Positions 1 through 13,984 of a DNA stretch of 64,000 bases are shown here, piece by piece. A program made the position numbers and the translations under genes. The notes below the pieces were generated by a model. It made no database searches. It had not been told where the DNA came from and was given only the letters and a program-made list of their open reading frames with translations. Every line of letters starts with the position of its first letter. Positions within the stretch are counted from its first letter, which is position 1. This stretch comes from Hybos culiciformis (Eukaryota > Arthropoda > Insecta > Diptera > Hybotidae): NCBI GenBank assembly GCA_964007475.1, contig OZ023273.1, forward strand, positions 35,338,436 to 35,402,435. The letters are read 5' to 3'.

Positions 1-3000
1 TATAATAAGAGTATAGGTAAATAAGATACAATTAAAAAAAATCTACGTATATGCATATTTTATTTCATTAAAAATTATTTTTATTCACATTTTTGAATGT
101 TAGGAAAATCCCAAATAATAGATTTGACAGAAAATAATTTTGAATAATTTTCTTACTTTTTGTCAATAATATAAGATCTTATATGTTGAGTCATCCAAAA
201 TTTAAATTATTTCTTATGTAATGTTGTTGTAGAATAGAAAAATGAGATGCAGAACAGAGTTAAAGATCTCATTCATTTTTTATTTTTTTTAAATATTTTT
301 TTATTTCAATTCCTGCTTCAAAAGTTGTTAATGTTAATCCGAATTTTCAGTACAATACTAAATTATTTAATATTCTTATAGAAAGTCGGTTCGGTGTTAA
401 AAGAAAAACAGATACAGAAATTACATAAATATTTTTTAGATAGCATTAGTAATTTTTGTATATTCTAATTTTGAAATTCTATTAACAATTTGACAACTTC
501 TTGATATTATATATATCCAAATATAGAATAATTTTCTTTTTTAAATTAGTGTTCTTCAAAAAAAAAAAAAAAACTGCAGAAAACTATAAGAAACTTCAAT
601 TAAATCAGTTTTTGATACATTTCTTAATAAATTAAAGAAAAATTAATTGGAGAATTTCTATACAAATGTCGACAAAATGTTTATATTCTTAATAAAAGTA
701 AAACATAAACAACAAAAAAAAAAAAAAAACGGTGTTAAACATAAATTCAACCTGACCAAATGAAGGAAGACAAAATTCAAGTGTAAATGAGAGAACAATT
801 TATCTTCTTGGTTTGAAATTTACGAGGAAATAAAAATAAATCAAATTGGTAGGAGTTTTTATTTTCTTTTCATATTAAAATGCATAGATTTATTTAGAAT
901 TTTATTTTGTATAAACATTTCGAATTCGTAAAAATTAAAAAAAAATATATAAATGTACAATGACTACATAAATGATTTTTGCTCCCATTCAATTAGCACT
1001 ATAATGCCAAATCAAAGAAATTCCATTAAAAAGTTAATAATATTCAAATATTTCCCTATACGAAGAAATAAAAAGTAATATTTTTAAACGTTTAACTATA
1101 TTTCTAATACTGTTTAATTTAATCATCCGACTAATATTATAGTCCCATAACGGCCATAACTATTAACTATATAAGACAAATACCCAAATTTAAAGTCAAC
1201 ATAAGTCGCTACTCATTAAATAAAGGTTGTGACTCTCTGAAATTCACTTAATTGTTTCATATTATAGTAAAACTTTTTTTTCTAATTGAATTTTGTAAAA
1301 TCTACCATTTTTAATAATTTTTACTCTTTAATTAAGTCTTAATTTAAGTACTACAGATGTAAAAACTTGTATACATCTCTAATATAAAAATAAATAATTA
1401 GAAATCTAAGTTCGACATTTTAAATATACTTATTTACCTCTTAGATGAGATTATACACACTGTCAACTTTTCAATTCATTCTATAAACATGTACATAAAT
1501 AATCGTTGGTTACATGTCCAATAAGTACTAAAACCAAGGCCACATTTTATTATAAATTTACTACTTTAAATCATTTTTCAAGATTACTTATTTCTGTATT
1601 AAGAAAAATTTTCGTAATAACGTAATATTGTAAAATAATTTATAATAATTTTTTTTTCCAGAATTAACTGCATATTTTAGCTTTCCATCATATGAAACAA
1701 AAATTTTAATTGATAAAATAGTTATCTTATGTCTTGTAAAATTCTAAATAATAAATTATTGTTTAGAAAAAAAATAGTGTTTTTAATAGTAGTTTCTTAT
1801 GTCTTAAAAAAAAACACACAAAAAGCTACCGAAAAAATTTTAATTTTTTACATATTATCTTTTTCTTTCAATTCAATTTGTTACTTTAAATTTAACATGC
1901 TTGGGATTCTTTTATGGAAATCAAATTATAGGCACGCGCATAACTTGAAAGTATTTTGAAATCATAATTTCAAAAAAAAAATTCTCAAGAATTTAAAGTT
2001 TCTATTCTAAGTCTTTTGATTAAAATACTTTATTGTCAGTCTACTGTGAGATAATAAGACAGTATTTTTAGATTTTATGCTCATATTATAGTAACCATGA
2101 AAATAAACAAATATACAGAACGTTTCTACGATAAAATTCGAAAAATTCTAAAAAGAAAATTCAAGCTTAATTGAGATAGGAGTAAAAAAGAAAAATCTTT
2201 TTCCAACCTTTTTGTGGTTTAAAATGGTTCCAAAACTCATTTAATCCTTAAGATTTACAAAAATTGTGGGGAGTATAGAATATGGCTGTTTATCATTTTT
2301 TAGGAAAGTATATTTTCTAGAATATAGAACTATTTTACTTATAATCAATATTAGTTGAAAATGCACTAAAAGTGCAGTTTATTTGCAACTCTTATGTCTT
2401 TTTTTTATCACTTTTAGAGAAATCGAAAATCAAAGTTTGATTGATTACATCATATTAAAAATAATTTGATATTCCCAGTTGGATTCTGTTATTTTTTATT
2501 ATGTACATATTCAATTATAAATATAAACTTATCAGGCGCAAATGAGCACAACAATATTTTTTTTTTAATTCGTTGTGCTTCAGTAGTCCACCTGTGACTA
2601 TAATTTAAAAAAATCTGACATAATCTATCCTTTTTTTAATTGACAGCCAATGAAATCTTTGTAGAAAAAATTATAAGCATTTAAAAATAGCTATACAACA
2701 CAAGTAAAAAAAAAATTGTTAAATCTAAGAATGTATTTATGTTGAATAAAAAATCTGAATTTAGGTGTGTGTGAATATTTTTAAATTTATCTCTTCGGTA
2801 AATTTATTCGCCCAAAGAAGATATATTATTAGGCTTCTTTTAATAAAGCAAGTTTCACTATAGTAAGAAATTTTTATATTGCGCCAGATTTGATAAGTTA
2901 AATTAATTGAGAAATACTTAGCATAAGTTAGTCCATAAACTCAGTGGAATGCTGTGATAATTTTTTACAAGTCGTAACTTCTCAAAAATCTATTAAATAT

Positions 3001-5900
3001 TTAATAAAAACTATAATAAATGTAAGTTGTGAATTAGTTAGGCATTTATGAATGATTTTATTTGTCTTAAGTATAATGAAAGGTTAATATATATGTAAAG
3101 GAAAAAATACTAAGATCAAGAAGAAAATAAAATCAGCATATTCGATTGACAAAAAATTTCATTGAAATTGACAGTACATGATTTTAATATTATTGTGTGG
3201 AAGGAAACAGATTTAAATTTATTTTTGTAGTATGTCCACTAATAAAAGAGAAATTAACTAATAACATTTTTAATTAGAAATAAAAGTGTTGAAGCCTAGA
3301 AAGTGTTATTTGATGTTTACATTTTTTTTTTGGTGTTGTAACTTCATTTATATAAAACGATTCTAAAAATTTTTTATAAAAACTAATAATATTTCGTTCT
3401 GATATTTTATTTATATTATTCCAAGTCTCTTCACTTCCGCCGGAGTAAATTCTATATTAATTTACAGTTGATGGGTTCATAATTATTCTATATGAAAAAT
3501 TAAATAAATGAGAAGTGAAAAAATGATTCAACAAGGCTGTCCAAAATACAAAGAATGGTAAGCCTAGAACTTTGTTTTTTTTTCACTCGCCTGGGGTGGA
3601 TTCACTAATGCAATTGCGGGGACTTTAGATTTGAAATATAAAAATTCATTAAAAATAAGTAAGTATTTAACCTTTATATTGATGTCTCTGAAACAACCTC
3701 AGAATTTCAAAAAATGTATCTCTTAATATGTACCTACATCAGAACTAAATTATTGAATCTAATAAAAAAATATGAATAACTAAGTCATGCGGATGTTACT
3801 TGTCAATACATAAATCTGAAATTTGTTTGATTTCTTTTATTTTTTTCTTGCCAATTTTTTCGGCTTGTGTCTAATTTATTTGCCTCTATGTGATTGCAAA
3901 ATTAAATACTATAACCTTTGCGCCAAATTTTGAGCATAAACGTAAACATCTTGAATAAAAACACATTTTTTATTTAATTCGCATTTTATTTTGTTAAAAA
4001 TTTACATTAATAAGATAAAAAAAATGTCACTGAACCTTGTTGCAGAATCTCTTTATGTTTAATTTTTATTTTTTTTAAACGAGCGAGGATTATTTGTAAA
4101 ATTGATGTTTTATTTCAGTTGTATGAAATGTACTAAAAATATTTTTTTAACCCAAATCAATAAGCTTGGATCCACTTTAGATGGCATTTCACACCGATAC
4201 TTTATTAATAAATTACCAGTTACGATTGAGAAAACATAAATGAGTTTTTAAAATTAAATTTAAAATTTTAGTAAAAAAAAATAAATTTTGACAATTTTTT
4301 TGTTCAAATTAATTTCAGTTTTTAGTTTTCAGTTTAAATTACCGTATTTATTTATAGCCCTGAAATAATCGAATTTCAAAATTAAAGAAGAACCATGTTT
4401 GAAATAAGAAAAACGTTACGAAGTGGATCTTAAATCGGACTCAGTAGGAAGAAAGTATCTTAATCGACCCACATAATCGTTCCCCAATTGCATTTGTAAT
4501 TAAATAAGAACCACATTTGAAAAAAGATAGAATATGAGATGTTATAAAGTCTTCCTACCTTTCGGCACAATAAGTTTTCTTCAATCATGAAAATTTTCAA
4601 CTATATACTTTAAGTTTTATGATAATTTTCGTCCAAAAAGTGTTCAAATAATTTTCTCAACCTTATGTTATATTTCCTTAGATGTTAAGTCAAATCATAT
4701 TTAAAATAATAGAATTATGGAAGCATAAAAATCATTTTAATTCATTCATTGGTACACAATCAAAGGTGTTTTTGTTTTTTAAAGAAAAATTTAATTTTAA
4801 AGAAAAAAAATAAGGTGAAACATGTACAAATGTATGTATGTATGTATGTATACATAATTTGATTTCCAACTGATTATTATGATTAGAGTTGTGTAATAAA
4901 ATCATGTCATTTTTAGAAATGTTTTTTTTTTCAGATCACTTATACAATGTATACATAGTTACATTAAAAGTAATGAATAGTTTTGGGCACAAAGTTCAAG
5001 TTTTATTTCTTGAATTGGATATTGGATCAAAAAAAAATTTTTTTTTTACCAATGATGTGAAAAATTTTACAAATTTCTTAAATCAATCTGAACTAACGCT
5101 GATATTTTTTCCAAAAATAAATTGGAACTCTGCATAAAGTATATTATTAATTTTAGTACCAAATATTTTCGAAAATTTTCTCGACTTTTTGAATCTTACC
5201 AAAAATTACAAATAAGTTATTTCTATATAGTCTCCCAAGAACAGTCTATAAATTGAAATAAATTATTGTAACCCTGACCTTACAAGAAAAAAGTTTTCAA
5301 ACTGTTTAGAATGTAAAAATGTTACAATTTTTTTGTTTACCATAGTGAAACATAAAGAAGTAAAGTTAAGTTGCAGTGTGTTGTTTTTTGTATAAAATGC
5401 CCTATAAATTTATTTTTAAGTTAGATATTTTTAATGAAATCATTTTCATGCTGTTACATTGAACTTTATAGTTATGTTTTCAAAAAAATATCTAATAATA
5501 TATTTTAAGTAATTTACAGACACAATAAGTTTAAGTGAAGTTTTATTTAAACAATTCTGTTTTTTGTTTTTTTTTTTTTGTTTTTTATTTCATTTTTCGG
5601 TGATTGAATACAAGGTGTGGAGAGCGAAATATTAATTGATAGGTGTTTTTGAAAGTGAAAAAAAAATTTTTAACGAAAGTTGAAAAAAAAAATTATCTAT
5701 AAAATATCCTTGTATAAAATAAAAATAAATTTATAATATTTATTACACCTTTTTGGTCGAAAAATTATGTAAAACAAATTTTTTTTTATCAACGTTGCAA
5801 TAATTTCAAAATCATAAATTACAAAATTTGAAAGGTGGTAAATTCTTATATATTGACGTTGTTATAAAAACTTTGTCCAACTAAATATTCTTTCTTGGAT
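1..5900. other. AT-rich non-coding stretch
   Basis: No reading frame here has convincing codon use, domains or splice context. The sequence is dominated by A and T runs. If the His/Gln-rich exon at 6.0-6.3 kb continues to the left, as its splice donor requires, this stretch is probably intron of that gene. A GC-richer patch at 3,425-3,460 has short open frames on both strands, but they are too short to call. Confidence 0.5.
4831..4852. repeat. (GTAT)n microsatellite
   Basis: About five tandem copies of a GTAT tetranucleotide ending in GTATA. Similar GTAT/GTAC runs recur through the window (for example near 52,628 and 53,481). Confidence 0.9.
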
Positions 5901-6004
5901 AATGAAAATTTAATTTTAACAGTTGCTTTTGCAAAATTTTTCTAAAAAAATAATTAAACAAAAATTATCCCACTTTAAAAAAGTAAACAGATCGCTGCAC
6001 TTAC

Positions 6005-6309
6005 CTTGTAAACATTGTTGACTGTTGTTGTTGTTGTTGTTGTTGTTGCTGTTGTTGATTATTTTGATTTGATTGAGACGGCTGCTGATGCTGTGACTGG
6101 GACTGTAAATGCTGCTGCTGATGCTGCAACTGATGATGGTGATGATGATTTTGGTGCTGTGAATGAGATACATGTGTTGATGGTTGCACTAATATTGGCA
6201 CTGGTTGATGACGCAAATGATGATGATGATGCAAATGTACTTGATGATTTGATATCACAGATGGTGGAGACACAACTTGTGTTTTGTCTATTCGCTTTTC
6301 TCCATACAT
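6005..6309 (-). CDS. First coding exon of a His/Gln-rich protein (probable nuclear regulator)
   Basis: This is a partial gene: one exon of 101 codons plus two bases. The protein begins MYGEKRIDKTQVVSPP. It runs into His-rich blocks (LHHHHHLRH near residues 27-35 and NHHHHHQLQH near residues 54-63), then Gln/Ser/His repeats and a run of 12 Gln near residue 90. It ends STMFTR, with the last codon split by the intron. The donor is excellent (ACAAG then GTAAGTGCAG at 6,004-5,995), phase 2. Upstream, a pyrimidine-rich acceptor (TTTCTCTATTTCAG) ends at 6,394, so the exon spans 6,393-6,005 with an 84-base 5' leader and at least one non-coding exon further right. His/Gln-rich segments of this kind are typical of insect transcription factors and developmental regulators; I do not recognise which one. 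The first ATG after the acceptor is taken as the start. Downstream exons are not identified in the window. Confidence 0.8.
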
Positions 6310-6393
6310 TATTCAAAATTTTTCTTTTATCATTATTTACTAACTTATTATTATATTGAGAAATTTATGAAGTTTGATTTCGACATTCAAATT

Positions 6394-6408
6394 CTGAAAT
6401 AGAGAAAG
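6394..6408 (-). other. Splice acceptor of the His/Gln-rich exon
   Basis: On the minus strand a pyrimidine tract followed by CAG immediately precedes the 5' leader of the exon ending at 6,005. It implies a 5'-UTR intron and an upstream promoter further right. Confidence 0.65.
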
Positions 6409-6409
6409 A

Positions 6410-9400
6410 AAAAAGTTATAAATTTTCAAAATAATATATTCGAGAATAAATTGTACTTAGGCATCTAAATATAATAGTATTTGCTATTAAAATTAAAAAG
6501 AAGTGAATTTTTTTAAAAATATATCTATCCAAGTTCGTATTCTTTAATTTATTTATTTTTTGCGATAAAAGTTTTCATTTGTATTTAGAAAGTTCTGAAG
6601 AGCTCTCTGTTAAAATAATCAAAACAAATGTACTGTGAAAGTAAATTTCTTGAACTTCAATTTCTATCTTTGTTAGCTTAAACTATGTTTCTACACTGAA
6701 TATTGTCTCAGAGAAACATTATCTGGAGCTTATAAAAATAATAAAGCAGAAAAATGTAATATTGTACTTCCACACTTTTCTGAATCATTATTTTTTCTAA
6801 AGAGAAAATATGTATTTGGTTGACTTCATAAAACTACCCGGATCTTACAAATAAGTTTCTATAAAATTAATGATTTCATATTTCTTTCTAATCTGAAAAA
6901 AAAAATTCGAAAATAAGTCAAAAAACTTAATTTAATTATGATATATATTAAGTTTCATATATATAATTAAATTAGATCAAAAATCAATAATTTAATATAG
7001 AATTCTTAGAAATTCTTAATTTTAAATTTATTCATATATTTTACTCTAATTAATTTATTTTATCTGAATTAAAAAAAAAAAAAACTCCGTACGAACAAAA
7101 ATTCAAGTTAATTTAACCAAATCTGTAATTTTTATCACCTTCAGGTAGTTGATTTTCACACTGATAACCACCCAAAAAGATAATAATAAACAAAAAAAAA
7201 AATTCTTTAGCTTATATTGAAAAAATCAATATTTATTAACTATAAAAAAAAATCGGTTTTTTTTTTTTTTTTTTTGTTTCTGAACATTATTTTCGAAATT
7301 AAAAAAAAAATAAAATTTATGTTTTTTAAATAATAAGCCATAAAATGAACAGAAGATTTTAATGCTGCGCTCATTTAAATGACATTTAAAGACTTTTATG
7401 TGAGATTAAATAAATTTCTTTCTTGCCTATCGATTGAAAATTGATCATAAATATTTCGGTTATAAATTTGAGAAGTTACTATTACAGAAGTAAAGAAAGC
7501 ACACATTTTAATATTTTATATTTTCGACGAACTTAGCACTAATAATAATAAATTCCTTAACATCAAAATATACTAATACTTTAAGTATAAGCAGTTAATT
7601 TGTTAATTATTTAGTTAATTAAGTGAAATAACAGAAATTTTAGACAATTTTTGTTAATTAAATCATAATTTTATTTCATATTTGTAATATTATTTTTGAT
7701 TACACACAAAGCTGTAAATATAATTCTCGCTTTAAAAGCTTCGGAATGGTGATTTTTTTTTCACTTATTTTTACAAAAATTTTCGGTTGAAATATTCAAA
7801 TATTATTATTATTTGAATAGAAAATTTCGGCAAATAAAATAAATAAGCATTAGATTTACTATAATTATTTAAAATATCTTTTTTTTTCTTATTTTTTAAA
7901 TTATTAATTAACAAATTATTTAACACATCATAAAAAAAGTTTATTGACATAGGGTGCTGCATTCCAGTATTTTTATACGCGTTCAATTCATAAAAATAAT
8001 TATTCAAGAAATAAAAAAGAACACCCAAAATATGAAAAACAAAAAAAAAAATAAAAAAAAAAAAACTACGCACATGTATTTTTAAAGTTACATTTTTCGG
8101 CCACCGTGTTTTATTTTCAACTTTTATTGTACCTTTGATTTGAATAATAATAAATCATAAAATTTACGTAAATCTATTGATCACCAAAAGTGCTTATCTA
8201 TTATGTATGTCAGATTTCTATTGAAGAGCTACCAAAAAAATTTTACATAAAAAAAGATACTTTAATTTCGATTTTCTCTTAATGAATAAAAATTTTTTTT
8301 TTATTATGTAAATAAAATTGGATGCTGGTTAAAAATTCATTAACTTTTAGAGTAATAAAACTAACATTTTCCGTTGTTTTTTTTTTAATTTTGTTATAAG
8401 TAGATACTTAAATCAAGAATAAATTTAAGTTAGCATAATATTTTATGAACAACTTTTTGCAGGGCATTACCCTGGTAGGTTTTGAACCGATCTTGTAAGC
8501 AGCTCTATAATGATAAAACAACCTTATTAGAATGAATTAGTGTTCTATATCTTTCATAAGTCTCAACTGAGTATTCGTTGTTTCAGAAAAAAAAAATTAT
8601 TTAAAATAATTTTAAAGAAAATCTAATTGCGTTAAAAATTGTTCATAGCTCAATGATTAACTTCCAAAAAGTTAAAAAGTTTAAATAATGAAAACGTCAA
8701 TACTTCCTCATTCTATTATATTTCAATTCAATGCAAAATAAATGTGAACCATGAAGAAAGTATAGTCAATATATCTTTCATTTAGAGTTACATTAAGAAA
8801 ATCTTAAAACAGATAATTTATTATGACCTCTTTAATAATAAAATTTGAATATTGAAGAACTTGAAAAATAATTTTTTGAATAAGAGCAAAAAAAATATTA
8901 TATACTTTTTTGTTTTAAAATATGATTGATGAAAAAGAATCTGAAACAGCTGGTGTCATAATTAAAACAAACGACTCTAACATGAAACTTGTTTATGACC
9001 ACTTTATCTTTTAATAGATTCATAGTGTCATTTTGTTAGATTTATTAATGTTTTTAAAATCAATAAATAATTATAATTTTTATTATTTTTTAACTAATAA
9101 AAATTTTCAATACATAAATGATTTAATAATAATAAAAAAATATAATTTTTATGTAATATACCGCTTATATTTTATGTTATTATAATTTTGAATATTTATG
9201 CAATAATGTAATAAATTTACTACCTGTAGATACTAACTAGAAGTTTGCATTAATTTGCAAAAATCTATTAGTTTCAATTTTCAACTTATAGAACCACTTT
9301 TAACCCCTTACGATCCAATATTCTTAATAACTGGATATGTAATGTACTTGCATTTAAAAATATTCTGTTAAACCAATATTTAAAAGTGTCTGTTCCATCG

Positions 9401-10400
9401 AATTCACCATGTAATAAAAATGAAAACCTATAAAGAATTTGTCGATGAAACTAGATTTAGAATATTCTAAATTTTCAATCATTTGTTGTTAAGTTTTATC
9501 CAAAAACTAAATTTTCAAATGTCTCCAAAATTTAAAGAGTTTGTATGTCTTTTCAATATTTCATTGTTTTTGTTCATTAAAATGAACCTTATTATAGAAT
9601 AAATTAAGGTAGCAATAGTTAAAACCGTAAAACCAAGGAAAAATTAAAAGCTAAATAAGGGATACATATAATTATCTGGAAATACTTTTGTTTTATTTTT
9701 GAGACTATAACATTTTAAATTTTAGTTATAATTAAAAAAAATTCTTTATAATAATTATTAAAAGCTTTGTACAATATAAACTTTATATATATTCAAAATC
9801 GAATCAATTATTATTAATTTGGTGCATTTTATTATTAAATAAATAAATGTATATAATCAAAGTATAAATTATTAGTTTTTTTTTTAAATTATTAAATGAA
9901 TAACTGCTGTAAAAATAATACTAATAAATTAAAAACAGCATTATGTATTAAATAATAAATTTAAATACAAAAGACTTAAGACATGAACTTGACTTCTACA
10001 TAGCTTTGTGTGTAGTTCGAAAAAAAATATATATAATTGAACATAGATAATATTTTTTTCTACATTCATTGTAAATAAATTTTAAAATTTGATAGTGAAT
10101 GCAAATAATTAAATTATTTAATATTTCAGAATTTAAGATTTATTATATGGTATTAAATATACAATATCTTATTTTACATACATATAAAGACATATGTAAT
10201 ATAAAATAAATTACAAAAACATATTTCACCAACATCACTTATGCGTTTTATATAATTTATTTTGCTAAATAATAAAATTCAAATTATTAGACTTTTAATC
10301 TCTAATAATGCTAACAACTTATATAACAAAAATGGAGTCAAATCTTACAGCTTAAATTTTTCAGTGAATAAAAGTAATGTTATTATGTAGAATGCAACGC
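6410..10400. other. AT-rich stretch without a recognised gene
   Basis: No supported coding exon. It probably includes the intron upstream of the His/Gln-rich exon, since that gene is transcribed leftwards. Around 8,461-8,520 there is a short stretch with a tRNA B-box resemblance on the minus strand (GGTTCAAAACC), but I could not fold it into a cloverleaf. Confidence 0.5.
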
Positions 10401-10473
10401 ATAGAGAGAATCAATAATATTTGAATCCATTAAAATGAATAAAAATTAATTAAAAGTGTTTGCAGTTCTTATC

Positions 10474-11533
10474 ATGAAGGGTGAATTTACAATTAGGTTA
10501 ATTTCCAATTTCCCTTATAGTTTTTTGGAATTTTATGAAACTTTACCAGAAAAAAAATATTTGTCAAATTACATATCCATAAGTTATGGTTATAATTTGG
10601 CAAATTTATGTTTATGTTTGGTAAGTTTTCAGCTCCTCAAAAGTGTTTTATTTGTTTGGTTTTTATTTAAATTAAAAGAAAGTTAGCTAAAAACAATTAA
10701 ACTTAATAATATTTTAGGTATACCGAACAAAAAATATTCTCAATAATAGTAATAAGCCAGGTAAAATAAAACAAACGAATTGTTCTATGTGTAATAATGC
10801 AAATTTTTTGAATGCGGGTGGTATTTTCTTTCATTTATGTAATCAAATCTATTTTATTTTATTAATAATTTTAAAAATATTACAAATAAAAAAACTTCTA
10901 TGTTATTATAGACCACCCGGGAAATGCTGTCCAAAAATTAAATTATGTACTTACTTTGTCTTTTATTCGACCATAATTTCTGTCAGTCTTGAAAAATGCA
11001 ATCAAAAAATACCTATTGTAATTAACCATCTAGTTTACAATTATAATGCTACAAAATGAGAACTTAAATAATTTGAAAAGTCTTAGATGGTCAAAAAAAC
11101 TTTTAAAATCAGATATATGTATTTATGTATGCATAAAGAAGGTATATAAACTTCTACACACGTACATTGAAATTTTTTTATTCAAAACATAATCGATTTT
11201 CTATGTAATTATGTATTAGAAAAAAAAATCTAAAATTGAATCAGTTAATTTGTTAAAAGTCTTGTTTTATAATTGAATTTAATTAAAGTAAAAAAGATGA
11301 ATTTTTTCAACCCTATTTTTCACAAAGTTTATACTTGAAAAAGCTGACAATTTTTAGATCATTGTTGTCTTTTTTGAATTTCAAATATTTGTTTTTTAGG
11401 GAACATTTTATGATAATTTTACATTTATTTTATGTTTTCAGGCTCCGGAAGTCTTACTGATTTTAGTCTTCTTTTTTGTTCGTTTTTTTTTTTTGAGCTC
11501 GTAAGACAACAATCATCCGCGATATTACGCTAA
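10474..11533 (+). CDS. Candidate three-exon small gene, unrecognised product
   Basis: A speculative model. Exon 1 is 10,474-10,620 (start MKGEFTIRLISNFPYS) and ends at a good donor, GTAAGT, in phase 0. Exon 2 is 10,718-10,760 (VYRTKNILNNSNKP), between an acceptor ending TTTTAG and a GTAAAA donor, phase 1. Exon 3 is 11,442-11,533, after a strong acceptor (TTTATGTTTTCAG), and ends ELVRQQSSAILR. AATAAA copies lie within 15 bases of the stop. The reading frame stays open across both joins and would give about 93 residues. No domain or signal peptide is seen. The second acceptor choice is not unique: another at 10,910 also keeps a frame open. In such AT-rich DNA chance exons are common, so treat this as a hypothesis. 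Confidence 0.28.
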
Positions 11534-13244
11534 GAAAATAAATAAATAAATGCTTCTTTGCAGACAATAATGCACAACAATATAACACGGTTTAAATTCT
11601 TCTTAAAAAAAAAAAAACAGAATTATCATCGTGAAGAAAATTCTTTTTCAAAAGAAGACTGTTGAATTTATTTTTCTTCTTTTTTTATTTGTAAGAAAAA
11701 ATATAACATTTATAAATAAAAGAAAGTAAATAAAAATAATTTTTATTTTGAAAAAAAATAAAATAAAAAAAAAAACTATATTGGAGCAATATAGTAAGCG
11801 AAACTTATTACTTTTATATTTTTATTATTATTATTTTGTATATAAAATAAAATTCTTTTTTTTTTTTTGTATATTGTAATAAAATTAAATTTTTGTTCAT
11901 GCAAAGCAGAAAATAAAAAAAAAATTAAAAAATTTATTACTTAAATATACATCACGGTTTTGTGAATCGCATTGGCAAGGAAAACAAACTAAGTCATCTT
12001 AAAAATCAAAATAATAATAATAATAACAAAGCTTCATTTTGACATAAAACAGAGATATACTAAAATTTAAGTGAATTCGGAAACTTTATAAAAAATACAA
12101 TGTTAAAAGTAAATTAAAATAAAAATGTTTAGTTAAACTACTTTTCGTAACAATTCGAATATTTTGTAGAATTATAATTAGAAAAACTAATTAAACATTA
12201 AATTATCTTTAAGTTTAGTAACATTTACATCAATGAAATTCGAATTAATACTTATTAGCAGAACTTCGAAAACTAATAAAACATTTTCTAACAATTTCGA
12301 ACATAATATACTTGTTTTATTTTGAATAATTTTATTTGAACTTTTACATCCCTAATATGAAATTTTTAAATTATTGTTTATAAATTTATTTATTTTCTAA
12401 CTCAAAAATAATATACCTATAAGAGTTAAGAACAAAAAATTATTTATTTATATTTATTTATCCTTATTTAGTTACTCACGGTAACATGATGCACTCTACT
12501 GTAACTTACTTTTGTTCCAGACTTTATATTTTTCTTAGCTTCAGAATACTCTGAGAACAATATTTGGCACAGAGATTGCATATGCGGAATTTGACATTCG
12601 AGAATCTAAGTCCTAATTCCGAATTTCGAATTAATGACATATATTTTTTCGGATCCCTGAATGAAATATGACATGAGAAGTTGTTTGTTGTTGCTTTTTG
12701 CACTAAATTGAGTTATTTTTCCCATTTCCCTAATCGCTTTAACCGATCTCTGCTTCCTCAAAGCCTATTTTAGGCAAACAAAAAAATTAAAGAATTTGAA
12801 TTTGCAATCTCTAATTTGACTTTGACATAATTGTCGAACTTAAAAAAAAAACTATTTTTAGAACAAGCTAATGAAGTTAATACATCCTATAACGTTGATT
12901 TCTTGATCGAAATGTTCTGAGCTTATTTTTCAATATAAAATCGAAACCAATATATATTTAAAAGCATGTACATTTTCCTTCATTTTTCAACTAATTCATA
13001 ATTTGCTTTAGCTTCAGCTTTTTAGTAGCAACAATTTTAAATGCACTATTTTGAAGCGAATGGTATTTATTGGGTATATTTAATTCTTTCTATTATACTT
13101 ATGATAAGTTTTGAAAATGAAAAGTATGCTACGTTTAAAATCAAAACAATTCCCCCATTTTTAAGAATAAATATTTTATGTGTTGAATTTAAACATAATA
13201 TGTAACTTTAGTTTAATATAATAAAAGTCAATTCACACATATCA

Positions 13245-13545
13245 GTCCCGTCAAGTCACCGTCACGTCACCAGCACGTCATTTCAGTCAAAAAAAATATC
13301 GTTCCTTGTAATTTAAATGGACTGTCGTGTCTACACCCATCCGGCGCCGTCACGTCACCAAACCATCAGTCGCCTCACCGAACCATCAGTCACCCCACCG
13401 TCAACGAGCAGTCAAAATCAAATCACTTTGCGGCGATATTTTTTTTTTGACTGACGGTATTTTTGAAATTGAAAGCAAAACAAACAAAACAAAGTTTTTA
13501 TTTTTTATTTTGTATCTAAAACCGGTGACGGAACCTGACGAAAGA
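13245..13545. mobile_element. Possible miniature element rich in GTCAC/CGTCA motifs
   Basis: A GC-elevated patch in AT-rich surroundings. The left edge has repeated GTCACCGTCACGTCACC-like motifs. The right edge (GGTGACGGAACCTGACG) is an imperfect inverted match to the left edge. Internal copies of CATCAGTC and CACCG add to a repeat-derived look. No clear target duplication is found, so the boundaries are approximate. Confidence 0.35.
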
Positions 13546-13806
13546 AATTAAAAAAAAAATATCTTGCCAAAAATAAATAGTTTTCTAATTTTTAGTTTGT
13601 CCTTTTACGTATATGTATTCAATCGATTTGTACTTTGCAGTAGGCAAAAAGTAATTAGTTTTTTATATTTTTTTGGCCCATTTATAATCGATTTTTAATT
13701 CGTACCTAAGAAACAAAAAATAAATGGGCTCTATTTCTATATTAACTTTAAAAAAATTTAACGCTTCATCAGGTCTGATATTACTATTTCTTCTTTTTTT
13801 TCAAAC

Positions 13807-13984
13807 GACATAACGCCGAATTGGACTTTATGTTGCTTTCTGTTTTTCTGTAAAATTTTTATAACGTCTTGGTTTAGACTTTATGCAAGATTATAAAGTT
13901 TTACATAACCCCAATAAACTTTATGTCGTTTTGAAATAAAGAGGCATAAAACCCAATCGACGTTATGACATTGGGCGTTATGAC
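13807..13984. mobile_element. Short terminal-inverted-repeat element (about 178 bp)
   Basis: The ends GACATAACGCCGAAT and ATTGGGCGTTATGAC are inverted matches, with one substitution in the C/G run and one near the tip. The interior repeats CTTTATG/CATAAAG words in both orientations. The flanks share CAAA next to both ends, a possible 4-base target duplication. No coding capacity, consistent with a miniature non-autonomous DNA transposon of unknown family. Confidence 0.45.

Noticed and set aside
3408..3460. Exon-like FTPAEVKRLG on the minus strand with AATAAA downstream
   Set aside because: Only about 12 codons and open on both strands; too short to separate from chance.
6015..6359. Asp/Val/Ala-rich plus-strand frame of 114 codons
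   Set aside because: Antisense shadow of the His/Gln-rich exon; the minus strand has the acceptor, ATG and donor.
8461..8530. tRNA-like stretch
   Set aside because: A B-box-like GGTTCAAAACC exists on the minus strand, but no consistent A box, anticodon stem or acceptor stem can be paired.
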